A stretch of DNA of 64,000 nucleotides from assembly GCA_013298845.1 (NCBI GenBank), contig JAAFJN010000007.1, forward strand, positions 122,929 through 186,928, given 5' to 3'. A model generated the notes under the pieces. That model had not been told where the DNA came from. It ran no database searches and saw only the letters and a program-made list of their open reading frames with translations. Positions 1 through 8,320 of the stretch are shown here, one piece after another. Numbering within the stretch: position 1 is the first letter of the stretch; each line of letters starts with the position of its first letter. Source of the DNA: Chitinophagales bacterium. Lineage in GTDB: Bacteria; Bacteroidota; Bacteroidia; Chitinophagales; Saprospiraceae. The translations under genes and the position numbers were made by a program.

Positions 1-408
1 CATGGTGAGGCCGTATAACTGGCGGGAAAGTCCCACGGCGAAATCGCAGATGTCAATCATTTCCTGGACTTCACCGTAGCCTTCTTGCAGGCTTTTACCC
101 ATTTCGTAACTCACCAAACGGCCGAGTGGGTCTTTGTATTGGCGGAGTACATCGCCGTATTGGCGTACAATTTCGCCGCGTTTGGGGGCGGGCATATCGC
201 GCCAAACCTTAAAAGCCTCCTGCGCGCAGGTGATAACTTGTTCGTATTGGTCGCGGGTAGTGGTGGTTACCGAGCCAATGAGTTGGCCATCTACCGGTGA
301 ATAACTTTGGATGGAGCGGGCACTGCCCGTGAGGCTTTGTTGGCCCGTCCAGGTACCTGCATTTTTGGCTTTGAGGCCCAATTTGCGGAGAAACTCTTTT
401 GGTTGCAC
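1..408 (-). CDS. ALDH7-type aldehyde dehydrogenase, N-terminal part (runs off the window)
   Basis: Only the first 136 codons are in the window; the gene continues beyond position 1. The readable protein has the N-terminal NAD-binding-domain layout of aldehyde dehydrogenases. The segment EMGKSLQEGYGEVQEMIDIC followed by DFAVGLSRQLYG closely matches the ALDH7 family (antiquitin, or L-piperideine-6-carboxylate / aminoadipate-semialdehyde dehydrogenase of lysine breakdown). These enzymes oxidise an aldehyde to a carboxylate with NAD(P)+ in the cytoplasm. The catalytic Cys and Glu lie in the missing part, so activity cannot be judged. The start is taken as GTG at 406-408 because no in-frame ATG is present and a TAnnTTTG box lies about 35 nt upstream on the same strand. 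Family assignment is strong; the exact substrate is inferred. Confidence 0.85.
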   Translation of the reverse strand, partial: MQPKEFLRKLGLKAKNAGTWTGQQSLTGSARSIQSYSPVDGQLIGSVTTTTRDQYEQVITCAQEAFKVWRDMPAPKRGEIVRQYGDVLRQYKDPLGRLVSYEMGKSLQEGYGEVQEMIDICDFAVGLSRQLYGLTM

Positions 409-442
409 TGTAAAATATAAGTTAGGTTCGAAAAATGAGGCG

Positions 443-450
443 CAAAGGTA
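443..450 (-). promoter_or_regulatory. TAnnTTTG-type -7 box for the aldehyde dehydrogenase gene
   Basis: The minus strand reads TACCTTTG here, an exact match to the Bacteroidota -7 consensus. It is 34 nt before the GTG start at 408, which would give a short 5' UTR. A -33 TTG was not convincingly placed. Confidence 0.5.
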
Positions 451-476
451 GTGAAATTTGGCCGCAAATCGGCAAT

Positions 477-1652
477 TTAAAGTTTGTACCCGTAACTCAG
501 CGCGATACTGGGCATTTCGGGGAACGTGGTTTCCAAACGAATAAAACTGCGATTTTTGAAAAAATACTGCACGCCTGCGCTCGCGGTAGCCCGCGCCACC
601 CACTCGTTTTGATCCTCGAAAAAACCCAGTTTTCGCAATTTGGTCACGCTCATCCCAAGGCTAACATGAGGGGTCAGGCGTTTTTCGGGCAACAACAATA
701 TGTTGAAACGCCCCCTTATTTCGGTAAAATTGCTCTTGTACCGCTCCGTGGGAACGTAAAAAGGTCGCCGCCCCTGCACCAAATAATATTCGTGGCTAAA
801 CCGTTTGCTGGCGAAATAATTGCTAAAATTAACGCCCACAAGAACAGCCGATACCGCGCCATAGGTATTCAACGGTGAAAAAGAGGATTCGTCCTGCTCG
901 TTGTACCGCACTCCGGCGTACATACCACCCGCTACGATGGTCAATCGTCGTTTTTTACGTTGTACAGTTGCCGAGGGCTGGGGAGTAACGCCGCAACTAT
1001 TATTGTATTTGCGCACCAACCCGGCAATAACCCGTTCATCCAGTTCGGGCACGGTTGTCAGGCGGGCCTTTGGGCAATCCACAAACATGGTTTGCAGGGT
1101 GGCGTAATAAAATCGTTTAAAGGCGTATTCGCCCTCCAACAACCGGGGTAGGTGCGTTACCGTGTCTGATTGGATAATTTTACCGCTGTTTTTGTCGCTT
1201 AATGTGTTGATAACTAAGGTTAATTGTTCGAGGGGACTGCCATTTTTAGAGACGTACAAAGCGTAGTTAATTTCGGAGTTCTCCAATTTGTACAGTTGAA
1301 CGGTGCCGTTTTCCAGCAGGCGCAAAAAACGCGTTTCGTATATTTTGGGTACGCCTTTAATGCCGCTGGGAGCGTTGTAATATTGTACGGCCTCCGAGCG
1401 GAAATGGGGGCCGGTATCAAACCCAAATCCTTTGAGTTGGGTGGGTTGCAGTTCTTGGGCCGCGTCGGTTTTTTCCGGCGTTTTAATCGTTATTGCCCGC
1501 GAAAGTTGCTCATAAGCGGCATCCAGGATATAACCTTTGGTGGTATCGCCGCTGTTATTGACGACGTATCCGGGCGAAAAAATTTGTTGGGCATTTATTC
1601 CAATAATCCCGCTCCATAAGAAAAGCAGGACGAGAAGTGCTTTGTTGTGCAT
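477..1652 (-). CDS. Secreted protein of unknown function, tandem paralogue 2
   Basis: A 391-residue protein with a clear signal peptide (MHNKALLVLLFLWSGIIG..., cleavage near INAQ). I do not recognise a named family. The N-terminal half (about residues 22-225) is a soluble domain with FSPGYVVNNSGDT near its start and a conserved RFYYATLQ plus C-rich end. The C-terminal 150 residues alternate in the way expected of an outer-membrane beta-barrel. It is clearly homologous along its length to the gene immediately upstream (1669-2817), with a nearly identical signal peptide, so the two are a tandem duplication; the 16-bp gap suggests one operon. The start at 1652 was preferred to an upstream in-frame codon because it gives the signal peptide and does not overlap the neighbour. 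Surface or outer-membrane location is inferred. Confidence 0.8.
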   Translation of the reverse strand: MHNKALLVLLFLWSGIIGINAQQIFSPGYVVNNSGDTTKGYILDAAYEQLSRAITIKTPEKTDAAQELQPTQLKGFGFDTGPHFRSEAVQYYNAPSGIKGVPKIYETRFLRLLENGTVQLYKLENSEINYALYVSKNGSPLEQLTLVINTLSDKNSGKIIQSDTVTHLPRLLEGEYAFKRFYYATLQTMFVDCPKARLTTVPELDERVIAGLVRKYNNSCGVTPQPSATVQRKKRRLTIVAGGMYAGVRYNEQDESSFSPLNTYGAVSAVLVGVNFSNYFASKRFSHEYYLVQGRRPFYVPTERYKSNFTEIRGRFNILLLPEKRLTPHVSLGMSVTKLRKLGFFEDQNEWVARATASAGVQYFFKNRSFIRLETTFPEMPSIALSYGYKL

Positions 1653-1668
1653 GGCAAAATAGCGTATT

Positions 1669-2817
1669 TTATAGTTGAAATCCGACGGTGAAATTAAAGC
1701 CCGGCAAATCGGGAAATCCGGCTTCGGCGCGCAGAATGATGTGGTTGACGGTGGTATATTGTAGCCCCACGGCAATCAGCAGGCGCGCAACACGGTCATC
1801 GGTAATGAAGGTGTTTACGCCGTAACGGCGGGCAAAACCCATGCCAACGGTGGCGTAAGGGGACAACCGGTTGGCCGGGCGAAACAACGTATTTACCCGC
1901 GCCTGTATTTCCCAAAAACCGGAATCGCCATCACCACCCACATTGATCCGCACTTCCTGACTGAGCCGTTTACTTTCTAAGTTATTACCAAAATGCATAC
2001 CCACACTCGCGTTGTAGTAGCCGTCGGGTCGGCTGAGCGGCGGTGTTAATCGCCCGGCACTCACCACCGATTTACCGGCTCCGCCGCCGCCAACGATGAG
2101 GTGTAGCACGTAGTTTTTACGCGCTTCTTTGTTGGCCATTGTGGTGAAAACCCCGCAGGTTTTGTTGTATTTTTGGACAAATTTAGCGATCAGATTGTCT
2201 TTTAATTCGGGTAATTCCTGTTTGGTAAATTTTGGACAATCGCCGGTGAGTTGCTGTAAGGTCGCGTAATAAAAACGCCGATAAACGTAGTCTCCCCGAA
2301 TGAGTTCGGGTGCCCGTGTAACGGTATCGGAGGCCAGGATAGTGGATTGTTTGCGCCCCTCTACGCCTTCTACGGTGTTAATGACCATGTAGAGTTGCTG
2401 GAGCGAACCGCCGTTTTTGGAGAGGTAAAGCACGTAGTTAATGTCCGAAATGTCCAGTTTGAACAAATCGAGGGTACCGCTTTCAATTTGCCGTAAAAAA
2501 CGCGTTTCCGACACTTTTCGGGTTCCGGTAGTGCCTTTTACCTTTTCTGAGTACGCCACCGGGTGCGCTTTGTAAGCGGTGCCATCCAGCCCAAACCCCC
2601 GTATTTCGGTGGGTTTAAACACGTCGGATGGGGCATTTTCTGCTTTTTTAAAGGTTACCTGTTTGGATTGTACTTCGTAGGCTGCATCCAGTACGAACCC
2701 CCGGAGGGTATCGCCACTGTTGTTGATAAGGAAGCCCGGCGAAAAAATCTGTTGTGCATTGGTCCCAATAATCCCGCTACACAGGAAAAGCAGGACAAGG
2801 AGTGATTTGTTTTGCAT
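1669..2817 (-). CDS. Secreted protein of unknown function, tandem paralogue 1
   Basis: A 382-residue homologue of the following gene. Signal peptide MQNKSLLVLLFLCSGIIGTN then AQQ. The same two-part layout is seen: an N-terminal domain carrying FSPGFLINNSGDT, ETRFLR, INYVLYLSKNGG and RRFYYATLQQ, and a C-terminal segment rich in alternating hydrophobic and polar residues typical of barrel strands, ending in an aromatic-containing strand (FNFTVGFQL). It is first in a likely two-gene operon and has a TAnnTTTG box about 32 nt upstream of its ATG. Function is unknown. The duplication and the better conserved N-terminal half suggest that the N-terminal domain carries the shared role, while the barrel-like halves have diverged. 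Confidence 0.8.
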   Translation of the reverse strand: MQNKSLLVLLFLCSGIIGTNAQQIFSPGFLINNSGDTLRGFVLDAAYEVQSKQVTFKKAENAPSDVFKPTEIRGFGLDGTAYKAHPVAYSEKVKGTTGTRKVSETRFLRQIESGTLDLFKLDISDINYVLYLSKNGGSLQQLYMVINTVEGVEGRKQSTILASDTVTRAPELIRGDYVYRRFYYATLQQLTGDCPKFTKQELPELKDNLIAKFVQKYNKTCGVFTTMANKEARKNYVLHLIVGGGGAGKSVVSAGRLTPPLSRPDGYYNASVGMHFGNNLESKRLSQEVRINVGGDGDSGFWEIQARVNTLFRPANRLSPYATVGMGFARRYGVNTFITDDRVARLLIAVGLQYTTVNHIILRAEAGFPDLPGFNFTVGFQL

Positions 2818-2848
2818 GATGAGATGTTTATGATAAATTATTCACCAG

Positions 2849-2856
2849 CAAATATA
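2849..2856 (-). promoter_or_regulatory. TAnnTTTG-type -7 box for the tandem paralogue operon
   Basis: The minus strand reads TATATTTG, an exact consensus match, 32 nt before the ATG at 2817. It lies in the short gap after the barrel gene at 2864, so the paralogue pair is likely transcribed independently of it. Confidence 0.5.
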
Positions 2857-2863
2857 CACGCAC

Positions 2864-3496
2864 TTATAACCGATAATGTAATTGAAACGCTAAAAAATGT
2901 TCATACAACGAATTGCGATAGTTTTTTCCTTCGCCCGGGCGGTACAAAAAGTTGAGCGCACGGTTGTACCGGAACGACCAGCCCAAGTGGCGGGTGACGT
3001 TAAAACTGGCCCCCAGCAACAGCGTCGCGCTGTTTTCGTTCAGGTCTTCGAGGGCGGCATTAATCCCAAAACCGTCGTTAAACTTGTCTTTGTAACTAAT
3101 AAGGCGGCCATAAGCCAGACCGGTGTTAAACGTCACGCGGTACCAGTCGCTTTTACCGTTTTTGCCTTCCATTAACCAATCGGAATAGTGCCATTGGAAG
3201 GGTACTTCCACGTAATTGAGGGTGGTGCTAAACAGCGGGTAGTACTGCGGCTGGTTGCGGCAACCCCGTTGCGTAAACAAAAACTCCACGCTGGCCGCTT
3301 GTTTGCCTTTGAGCCGGGCCGATACGCCCAAACCTGCTTGGACCCCTACTTTATGGTATCCGGCCGAAATGTCGCCGTCAATTTGAGCGGCGGTTAGCCC
3401 CGCAATGGCACGGGCCGAAAATCGAGGTTGTGCGTACGCCGTTGTTAAGGCCCCTAAAAGCAAAAAAATGGTGGTGTATGATTTATATCGGTTCAT
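2864..3496 (-). CDS. Outer-membrane beta-barrel protein, PorT-like (OMP_b-brl_2 type)
   Basis: A 210-residue protein with a signal peptide ending ALTTAYAQ. The mature part begins RFSARAIAGLTAAQIDGD, followed by a G-rich strand-turn pattern (YHKVGVQAGLGVSARLKG) and ends in an aromatic strand with terminal L (AFQLHYRL). This is the standard look of the small PorT-like outer-membrane barrels (PF13568) common in Bacteroidota. Role unknown; such proteins are mostly uncharacterised and sit in the outer membrane. The start at 3496 gives the signal peptide and a TAnnTTTG box lies about 56 nt upstream. Family type is well supported, function is not. Confidence 0.8.
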   Translation of the reverse strand: MNRYKSYTTIFLLLGALTTAYAQPRFSARAIAGLTAAQIDGDISAGYHKVGVQAGLGVSARLKGKQAASVEFLFTQRGCRNQPQYYPLFSTTLNYVEVPFQWHYSDWLMEGKNGKSDWYRVTFNTGLAYGRLISYKDKFNDGFGINAALEDLNENSATLLLGASFNVTRHLGWSFRYNRALNFLYRPGEGKNYRNSLYEHFLAFQLHYRL

Positions 3497-3551
3497 AGTT
3501 ATGTGTTTTTAATTTTTTCGAAAATTTTGGGCGATGCGTACAGCAACGGGG

Positions 3552-3559
3552 CAAAGATA
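3552..3559 (-). promoter_or_regulatory. TAnnTTTG-type -7 box for the PorT-like barrel gene
   Basis: The minus strand reads TATCTTTG. It lies in the 296-bp divergent gap between the barrel gene (minus) and the histidine kinase gene (plus). No good -33 element was found at the expected distance. Confidence 0.45.
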
Positions 3560-3792
3560 AGATAGTGCATTCATGTGGTAATAACCTTTTTTGGGTTGGT
3601 TTGTTGAGGGTTGCGCTGTACCTGACGCAAAAACAGTGTTTGTAGGTCGGGCAACAAATACAAAAAAAATGGCGGCGTGTGTTTATTTTATGCGGGCGTT
3701 GGTTTACTTTTACGAGTGATTAGCCGGAAAATTGCGTTTTTGCCGTTCAACGGTTGGGTTTTCCTAAAATAATCTTATCACCAACCACTTTT

Positions 3793-5751
3793 ATGTTTAA
3801 TCACCATTTTTGCCATTCTTTTTATCTCAAAAGCCTTTCCCGGTCCACATCGGTGCTTTTTTATCTCTTTTTTTCTGGTGTTGTTGGGCATTCCATTATG
3901 GCCCAAACTCCTTGTATGTGCGCCTACGAAAAAGAACGTATCCCCGAAATTGTGCGGCATTTTAACAGCGGGAACGTGGATTCGGCCCTGGTCATTTTTG
4001 AGCAAATCCGGCAAACGGGCCTTCCCGAGTGCCGAATGGCGTATTGTAACGCGATGGCGCAGTACTATTTTAACAAAAATGAATTCAAACAAGTGCGGCC
4101 TTACATGGACGAAGAGCGCCGTTTGTTGGATTCGCTCGGTTGTTCGCCGGTTGCCCGCGCCCGGCATTTTAACACGTTTGGACATTATTACCTGTCCATC
4201 AACAACTACGCAAAAGCCGTGGAATGTTACCTCGAGGCGTTGTCGAATTCCAATTTGGCCAAAGACCCAATGAGTAGTTATCGATCGCTGATTAACCTTT
4301 CGGTGGTGTCGAGCAACAACAAAGAAACCGAAAAATCGCTCGATTATCTTCAGCAGGCGGAGACCGCCGTTTGGGCCTTGATGAATAGTAAGGGCGATAA
4401 CCCGCAACGGCCCAAAATGGACCATACCGACCAATTAAGTGAGGTGTACACCCGAAAAGCGGATATTTATAATAAATTGTACGCCTTAAAAAAAGAACCC
4501 GCGCTGGCCGATTCGGCGAAAACCCTGGCCTGCAAGGCATTGACCATTGCCCAACGCCTCCACAATGGCCACGTGATGAGCCATTCTTACGCGGCCTTGG
4601 CCGAACAGGCTTCCCTTACGGGGCAATACGCCGCTGCGTTGGCCCTGGCCGATAGCGTGTGGGCCTCCGCGCCGCAATCGTTGGGAAATATGTACAAATA
4701 CCAGGCTTTTTTGCTCAAAAGCAAAGCATTGATGGACCAGGGCACGTATCCCCAATCGGCGGTTTTTGCCGATTCGGCCCTGTGGTACGCCGAACGATTT
4801 AATCCGCAAATGGTCCAAAATGCCTTGTTTCAGGTGTACGAAACCCGGAAAAAAATTCAACAATTCGACCGCGCTTTGGTGGCTTTTGAACGGCATACTC
4901 TGATCAAAGATTCGTTGGCCGGGGTGGAAAAAATAAATACCATCAACGAACTGGAACAGCAGTACAATAAGGTAAAAAACGAAAAAAGCATCCGGGAATT
5001 GACGCAGGAACGCCAAATTATTACGCTGCGCAACCGACTGCTGCTGCTCGGAGTGTTGTTGGCCGCCGGTGTCATTCTGGTGCTGGTTTTTTTGCAACGC
5101 CAACGCGCGATAAAGGCGCGGCAAAACCAGTTGGAAACCGAGCAACGCCTCAACCGGGCGCGTATGAACCCGCATTTCTTTTTTAATGCCTTGGGCGCTT
5201 TGCAGGCGTTGGTGTTAAAAAACGGCGATGCGCGGCATACGGCGGTGCATTTGTCCAAATTTGCGGCCATTATGCGCCAAACCCTCGATAGTACCTACAC
5301 CGAATACGTGAGCATTGAAGAAGAAAAAAATTACCTCACGCAGTATTTGGAGTTGCAGCAACTGCGCTTTCCCGACAGTTTTTCGTTCGAAATTGAGGTG
5401 GATGCGGCATTGGACGAGCAGGAAACCCTGGTGCCGCCCATGTTGATTCAACCCTTTGCCGAAAACGCCATTGAACACGGTTTTTCGGACAAAAACCCCG
5501 ATAATCACCTGGCCATTCATTTTGCCAAAGCGGAAAACATGCTTTTGCTCACCATTAAAGACAACGGGAAAGGGTTATCTTCTACCCAAACCCGCAGCGA
5601 AAAACACATTTCGAGGGCTACCCAAATTATCCGCGATCGCCTCGATATTTTGAACCAACAACAACAAACTCAAGCGCGTTTTACCATCGAAAACCGCCCC
5701 GGCGACGGCGTGCTGGCCCAGGTGTACGTGCCCTTAACCTACAAATCATGA
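3793..5751 (+). CDS. TPR-containing LytS-type sensor histidine kinase
   Basis: A 652-residue inner-membrane sensor kinase. After an N-terminal signal sequence, residues about 90-400 form TPR-like helical repeats (periplasmic sensor), then a coiled segment, one membrane span near residues 414-436 (LLLLGVLLAAGVILVLVFL) and a LytS-type kinase domain. The His_kinase motif RMNPHFFFNAL puts the phospho-acceptor at His461; the ATP-binding N-box PFAENAIEHGF (Asn558) and G1 box DNGKG (590-594) follow. It should phosphorylate the response regulator encoded directly downstream, whose ATG overlaps this stop by 4 bp. ATG 3793 was chosen over an in-frame TTG at 3754. The signal sensed is unknown. Confidence 0.9.
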   Translation: MFNHHFCHSFYLKSLSRSTSVLFYLFFSGVVGHSIMAQTPCMCAYEKERIPEIVRHFNSGNVDSALVIFEQIRQTGLPECRMAYCNAMAQYYFNKNEFKQVRPYMDEERRLLDSLGCSPVARARHFNTFGHYYLSINNYAKAVECYLEALSNSNLAKDPMSSYRSLINLSVVSSNNKETEKSLDYLQQAETAVWALMNSKGDNPQRPKMDHTDQLSEVYTRKADIYNKLYALKKEPALADSAKTLACKALTIAQRLHNGHVMSHSYAALAEQASLTGQYAAALALADSVWASAPQSLGNMYKYQAFLLKSKALMDQGTYPQSAVFADSALWYAERFNPQMVQNALFQVYETRKKIQQFDRALVAFERHTLIKDSLAGVEKINTINELEQQYNKVKNEKSIRELTQERQIITLRNRLLLLGVLLAAGVILVLVFLQRQRAIKARQNQLETEQRLNRARMNPHFFFNALGALQALVLKNGDARHTAVHLSKFAAIMRQTLDSTYTEYVSIEEEKNYLTQYLELQQLRFPDSFSFEIEVDAALDEQETLVPPMLIQPFAENAIEHGFSDKNPDNHLAIHFAKAENMLLLTIKDNGKGLSSTQTRSEKHISRATQIIRDRLDILNQQQQTQARFTIENRPGDGVLAQVYVPLTYKS

Positions 5752-6494
5752 AAGTCCTGATTATTGACAACGAGCGCCCCATGCGCGAGGCCATGCACCA
5801 ACTACTGCTGGCCTTTTGCCCCGAAGTTACGGAAATTGAAATGGCCACGGATATTCCCGGTGGAACGGCCCTGATTCGGCATTTTCAACCCGATTTGTTG
5901 TTCCTCGACGTGGAATTGGACAACGGCGTAACCGGATTTGATTTGCTGCGGCAGTTGTCGGCCCCGTTTCATTTTGCCCTGGTGTTTGTAACGGCCTACG
6001 ATAAATACGCTATGGAAGCGTTTCGGTTTAGCGCAGTTGATTTTTTGCTAAAACCCGTTGACCCCGAATTATTGGTGCAAAGTGTGCAAAAAGCCGCCCA
6101 AAACCGGCGAAATCAGCATTTAGCCAGTCAAATTGACTTTTTGCTGGAACGTATGGCGGCTCCTCAGGAAGCGCCCAAACGGATTGCCCTCAAAGATGCC
6201 GAACACATTTATTTCCTGCGGTCCAACGAAATTCGGTATTGCGAAGCCGACGGGGTGTACACCAAATTTGTTACCGAAAATACCAAACCCATCGTGGTTT
6301 CTAAAAATTTGAAAGAATACGAGCAAATTTTGGAGCCGCTGGGTTTTATCCGCACGCACAATTCATTTTTGGTGAATCCGGCCAAAATTGCCCGTTACGA
6401 CAAAAATACGGATACCCTTTTACTCGATTCCGGGGAGCAAGTACCCTTGTCGCAGCGGAAAAAGGAGCAGGTGCTCAAATTGTTGGTGGTGTAA
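5748..6494 (+). CDS. LytTR-family response regulator
   Basis: A 248-residue two-component response regulator. Receiver domain at residues 1-125: acidic Asp7, phospho-acceptor Asp54 in LLFLDVELD, conserved Thr82 and Lys102 (VDFLLKPVDP). A LytTR DNA-binding domain follows (about 145-247) with RIALKDAEHIYFLRSNEIRY and an FIRTHNSFLVNP segment, as in LytR/AlgR regulators. Its ATG overlaps the kinase stop as ATGA, so the pair is translationally coupled and very likely a cognate phosphorelay. LytTR regulators bind direct repeats upstream of target promoters; no target site was identified here. The gene is followed by a hairpin with a T-run near 6515-6565. Confidence 0.93.
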   Translation: MKVLIIDNERPMREAMHQLLLAFCPEVTEIEMATDIPGGTALIRHFQPDLLFLDVELDNGVTGFDLLRQLSAPFHFALVFVTAYDKYAMEAFRFSAVDFLLKPVDPELLVQSVQKAAQNRRNQHLASQIDFLLERMAAPQEAPKRIALKDAEHIYFLRSNEIRYCEADGVYTKFVTENTKPIVVSKNLKEYEQILEPLGFIRTHNSFLVNPAKIARYDKNTDTLLLDSGEQVPLSQRKKEQVLKLLVV

Positions 6495-6514
6495 CCGCGC
6501 ATTTATTAGCGAAA

Positions 6515-6565
6515 CGCCCGCACTTGTTATCCCAAATTCGGCACCCGTTTATGGCGGGCTTTTTT
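6515..6565 (+). terminator. Possible rho-independent terminator after the LytTR operon
   Basis: GCCCGC (6516-6521) pairs with GCGGGC (6554-6559), followed at once by a run of six T. The loop is long (about 32 nt), which weakens the call, but the position just after the operon fits. Confidence 0.4.
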
Positions 6566-6581
6566 CCCATTTGTATACCAT

Positions 6582-6589
6582 TATCTTTG
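6582..6589 (+). promoter_or_regulatory. TAnnTTTG-type -7 box for the T9SS protein at 6648
   Basis: TATCTTTG is an exact consensus match, placed between the possible terminator and the ATG at 6648, giving a 5' UTR of roughly 50 nt. Confidence 0.45.
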
Positions 6590-6647
6590 TGACACAAATT
6601 ACAAAGAAAATATTCTTTTCACATTTTCAACGCTTAATCCATTTTAT

Positions 6648-8189
6648 ATGACACCGATTTTTTACAAAAAAACAGCCTTTCTTGTTCTTGCGCTGTGCGC
6701 CGCCAACCTGCTTTCGGCCCAGTTTTCCACTTTTTTAAACTTTTACCGGGGGACTCACCCGTTTTATTACCTTAAATCGGTGGCGGCTATTAGCGACGGT
6801 TACGTGATTGTGGGCGAAAGCCAGTTCGAGGCATCTGCGCCAACGGAGGCATTTATGCTAAAAACCAATTTTGCGGGTGCCATAGAATGGGAAAAAAGTT
6901 GGGGCGGCCCCGGTTACATCACCTCCTTCACCGATGCGGTAGCCACCAGCGACGGCGGTTTGGTGGCTTTAGGATCGGTGGTGACACCGGATACCACGTT
7001 TTCGCTGATTCGATTGTTAAAACTGGATAAAGACGGCAATTTTGTGTGGGAACGCTCTTGGGGTCGCGGTACCGGCGACGTTTTTCCGTTGCGGTTAATG
7101 GCCTTAAACGACGGTTTTTTGATTAGTGGTGTATCGTTGAATTTTAGCCCCAATTACGCGTACGGGTTGTTTGTAAAAACCAACGAACAAGGCAATGTGC
7201 AGTGGAGTAGGGGCATAACTACGGGCCTAAATGACTTTTCGTTTCGATACACGGCCCAGGTGCTTAGCGATACCGTGTTTTATATTTGCGGAGCCAGCAG
7301 TGCCCCGACGGGCGTGATGAAAGTGGGCCAATCGAACGGACAGGTCATCGAAGTGGCTACTTATGGCGATCCGGGGCAGGTGCGGTTGACCAGTATGCGG
7401 GCCACCAGCGACGGGAATTTTTTGCTGGCGGGCGAAATTCAATCCGCTCAAGGGACTTCGGAGGCGGTTTTTTTACACAAAGTAACCCCCGCATTTCAGG
7501 TGCTTTGGACCAAAAAATGGCTAAATACCGCCGAATACACCCCGGAATTATTGGATGAAAACACCATTTTGCTTAAAAAAGATCAAGGTGATGCCATTTT
7601 TGCCCGCCTGAATACCAACGGAGAGGCGACCGAGGCCCGCAATTTCTTTCGCCCTTTTTCCGTGTTGCGCCGGAACGAAGAAGGTGGGCTACTATCGGTC
7701 GGTCAGTCGTTGAACCCATTTCATTGGCATCTTTTAAAAACGTGGCCAACGGGAGCGTTGCCCACCTGCGACCCATCTATTTTTGCTATTGCCACCGAAA
7801 ACTACGATTTACCACTTAATAACCAAAGTTTTGCTTTGGGCGAAAACCTTTCTTTTGATAAAAGTGCCGATGTCATCGCTGCCGAAACTTCCGGAGTATT
7901 TCTGGAAGATTATTGCGGGGTTACGTCGAGTACGCACGAACTTCCAACAATGTTTCCCATTTCTATCAGCCCCAATCCGGTGCGCGGCGTATTTACCCTG
8001 CAAACCGAAGCCGGTATGAGCGGCCAATTCCTGATTGTTGACCCGCAGGGTCGCGTTGTTCACACCGGCTATTATATTGCTCCCTCTCAATCCATTGCGT
8101 TAGGCGATTTGCCCACGGGCAGTTACACCTTAATTGTAGAAGCCGATAACGGATTGGTTGCCCGCCAAATGCTGTACGTTATCCGATAG
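6648..8189 (+). CDS. Secreted T9SS type A sorting-domain protein with propeller-like repeats
   Basis: A 513-residue secreted protein. The signal peptide ends NLLSAQ. The central region has repeated blocks with SDGG/SDGY-V-IVGES or LVALGS and a conserved W-E-K/R-SWGG pattern, typical of the beta-propeller-like repeat proteins abundant in Bacteroidota. The last 78 residues (from about 436, ISPNPVRGVF ... GQFLIVDPQGRVV ... LPTGSYTLIVE) are a classic type A T9SS C-terminal sorting domain. It should be exported by the Sec route, then across the outer membrane by the T9SS, and attached or released at the surface. Biological role is unknown. It lies upstream of another T9SS protein on the same strand. 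Confidence 0.85.
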   Translation: MTPIFYKKTAFLVLALCAANLLSAQFSTFLNFYRGTHPFYYLKSVAAISDGYVIVGESQFEASAPTEAFMLKTNFAGAIEWEKSWGGPGYITSFTDAVATSDGGLVALGSVVTPDTTFSLIRLLKLDKDGNFVWERSWGRGTGDVFPLRLMALNDGFLISGVSLNFSPNYAYGLFVKTNEQGNVQWSRGITTGLNDFSFRYTAQVLSDTVFYICGASSAPTGVMKVGQSNGQVIEVATYGDPGQVRLTSMRATSDGNFLLAGEIQSAQGTSEAVFLHKVTPAFQVLWTKKWLNTAEYTPELLDENTILLKKDQGDAIFARLNTNGEATEARNFFRPFSVLRRNEEGGLLSVGQSLNPFHWHLLKTWPTGALPTCDPSIFAIATENYDLPLNNQSFALGENLSFDKSADVIAAETSGVFLEDYCGVTSSTHELPTMFPISISPNPVRGVFTLQTEAGMSGQFLIVDPQGRVVHTGYYIAPSQSIALGDLPTGSYTLIVEADNGLVARQMLYVIR

Positions 8190-8245
8190 TTGAAACTTAT
8201 TTTTTAATAGATCTCTGGATCAAGTCCCACGTGCGTACTGTCCTC

Positions 8246-8265
8246 CGCCCGGCGTTTGCCGGGCG
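8246..8265. repeat. GC-rich perfect hairpin upstream of the M43 protease gene
   Basis: CGCCCGGC, a GTTT loop, then GCCGGGCG: an 8-bp perfect stem. There is no T-run after it, so it is not a standard terminator for the gene ending at 8189. It may be a REP-like unit or part of the 5' UTR of the protease gene starting at 8321. Confidence 0.5.
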
Positions 8266-8320
8266 TGAGGCCTCCAAACTATTGTCATTCCCCATATTTT
8301 TTTACCATTATTCATCATCT

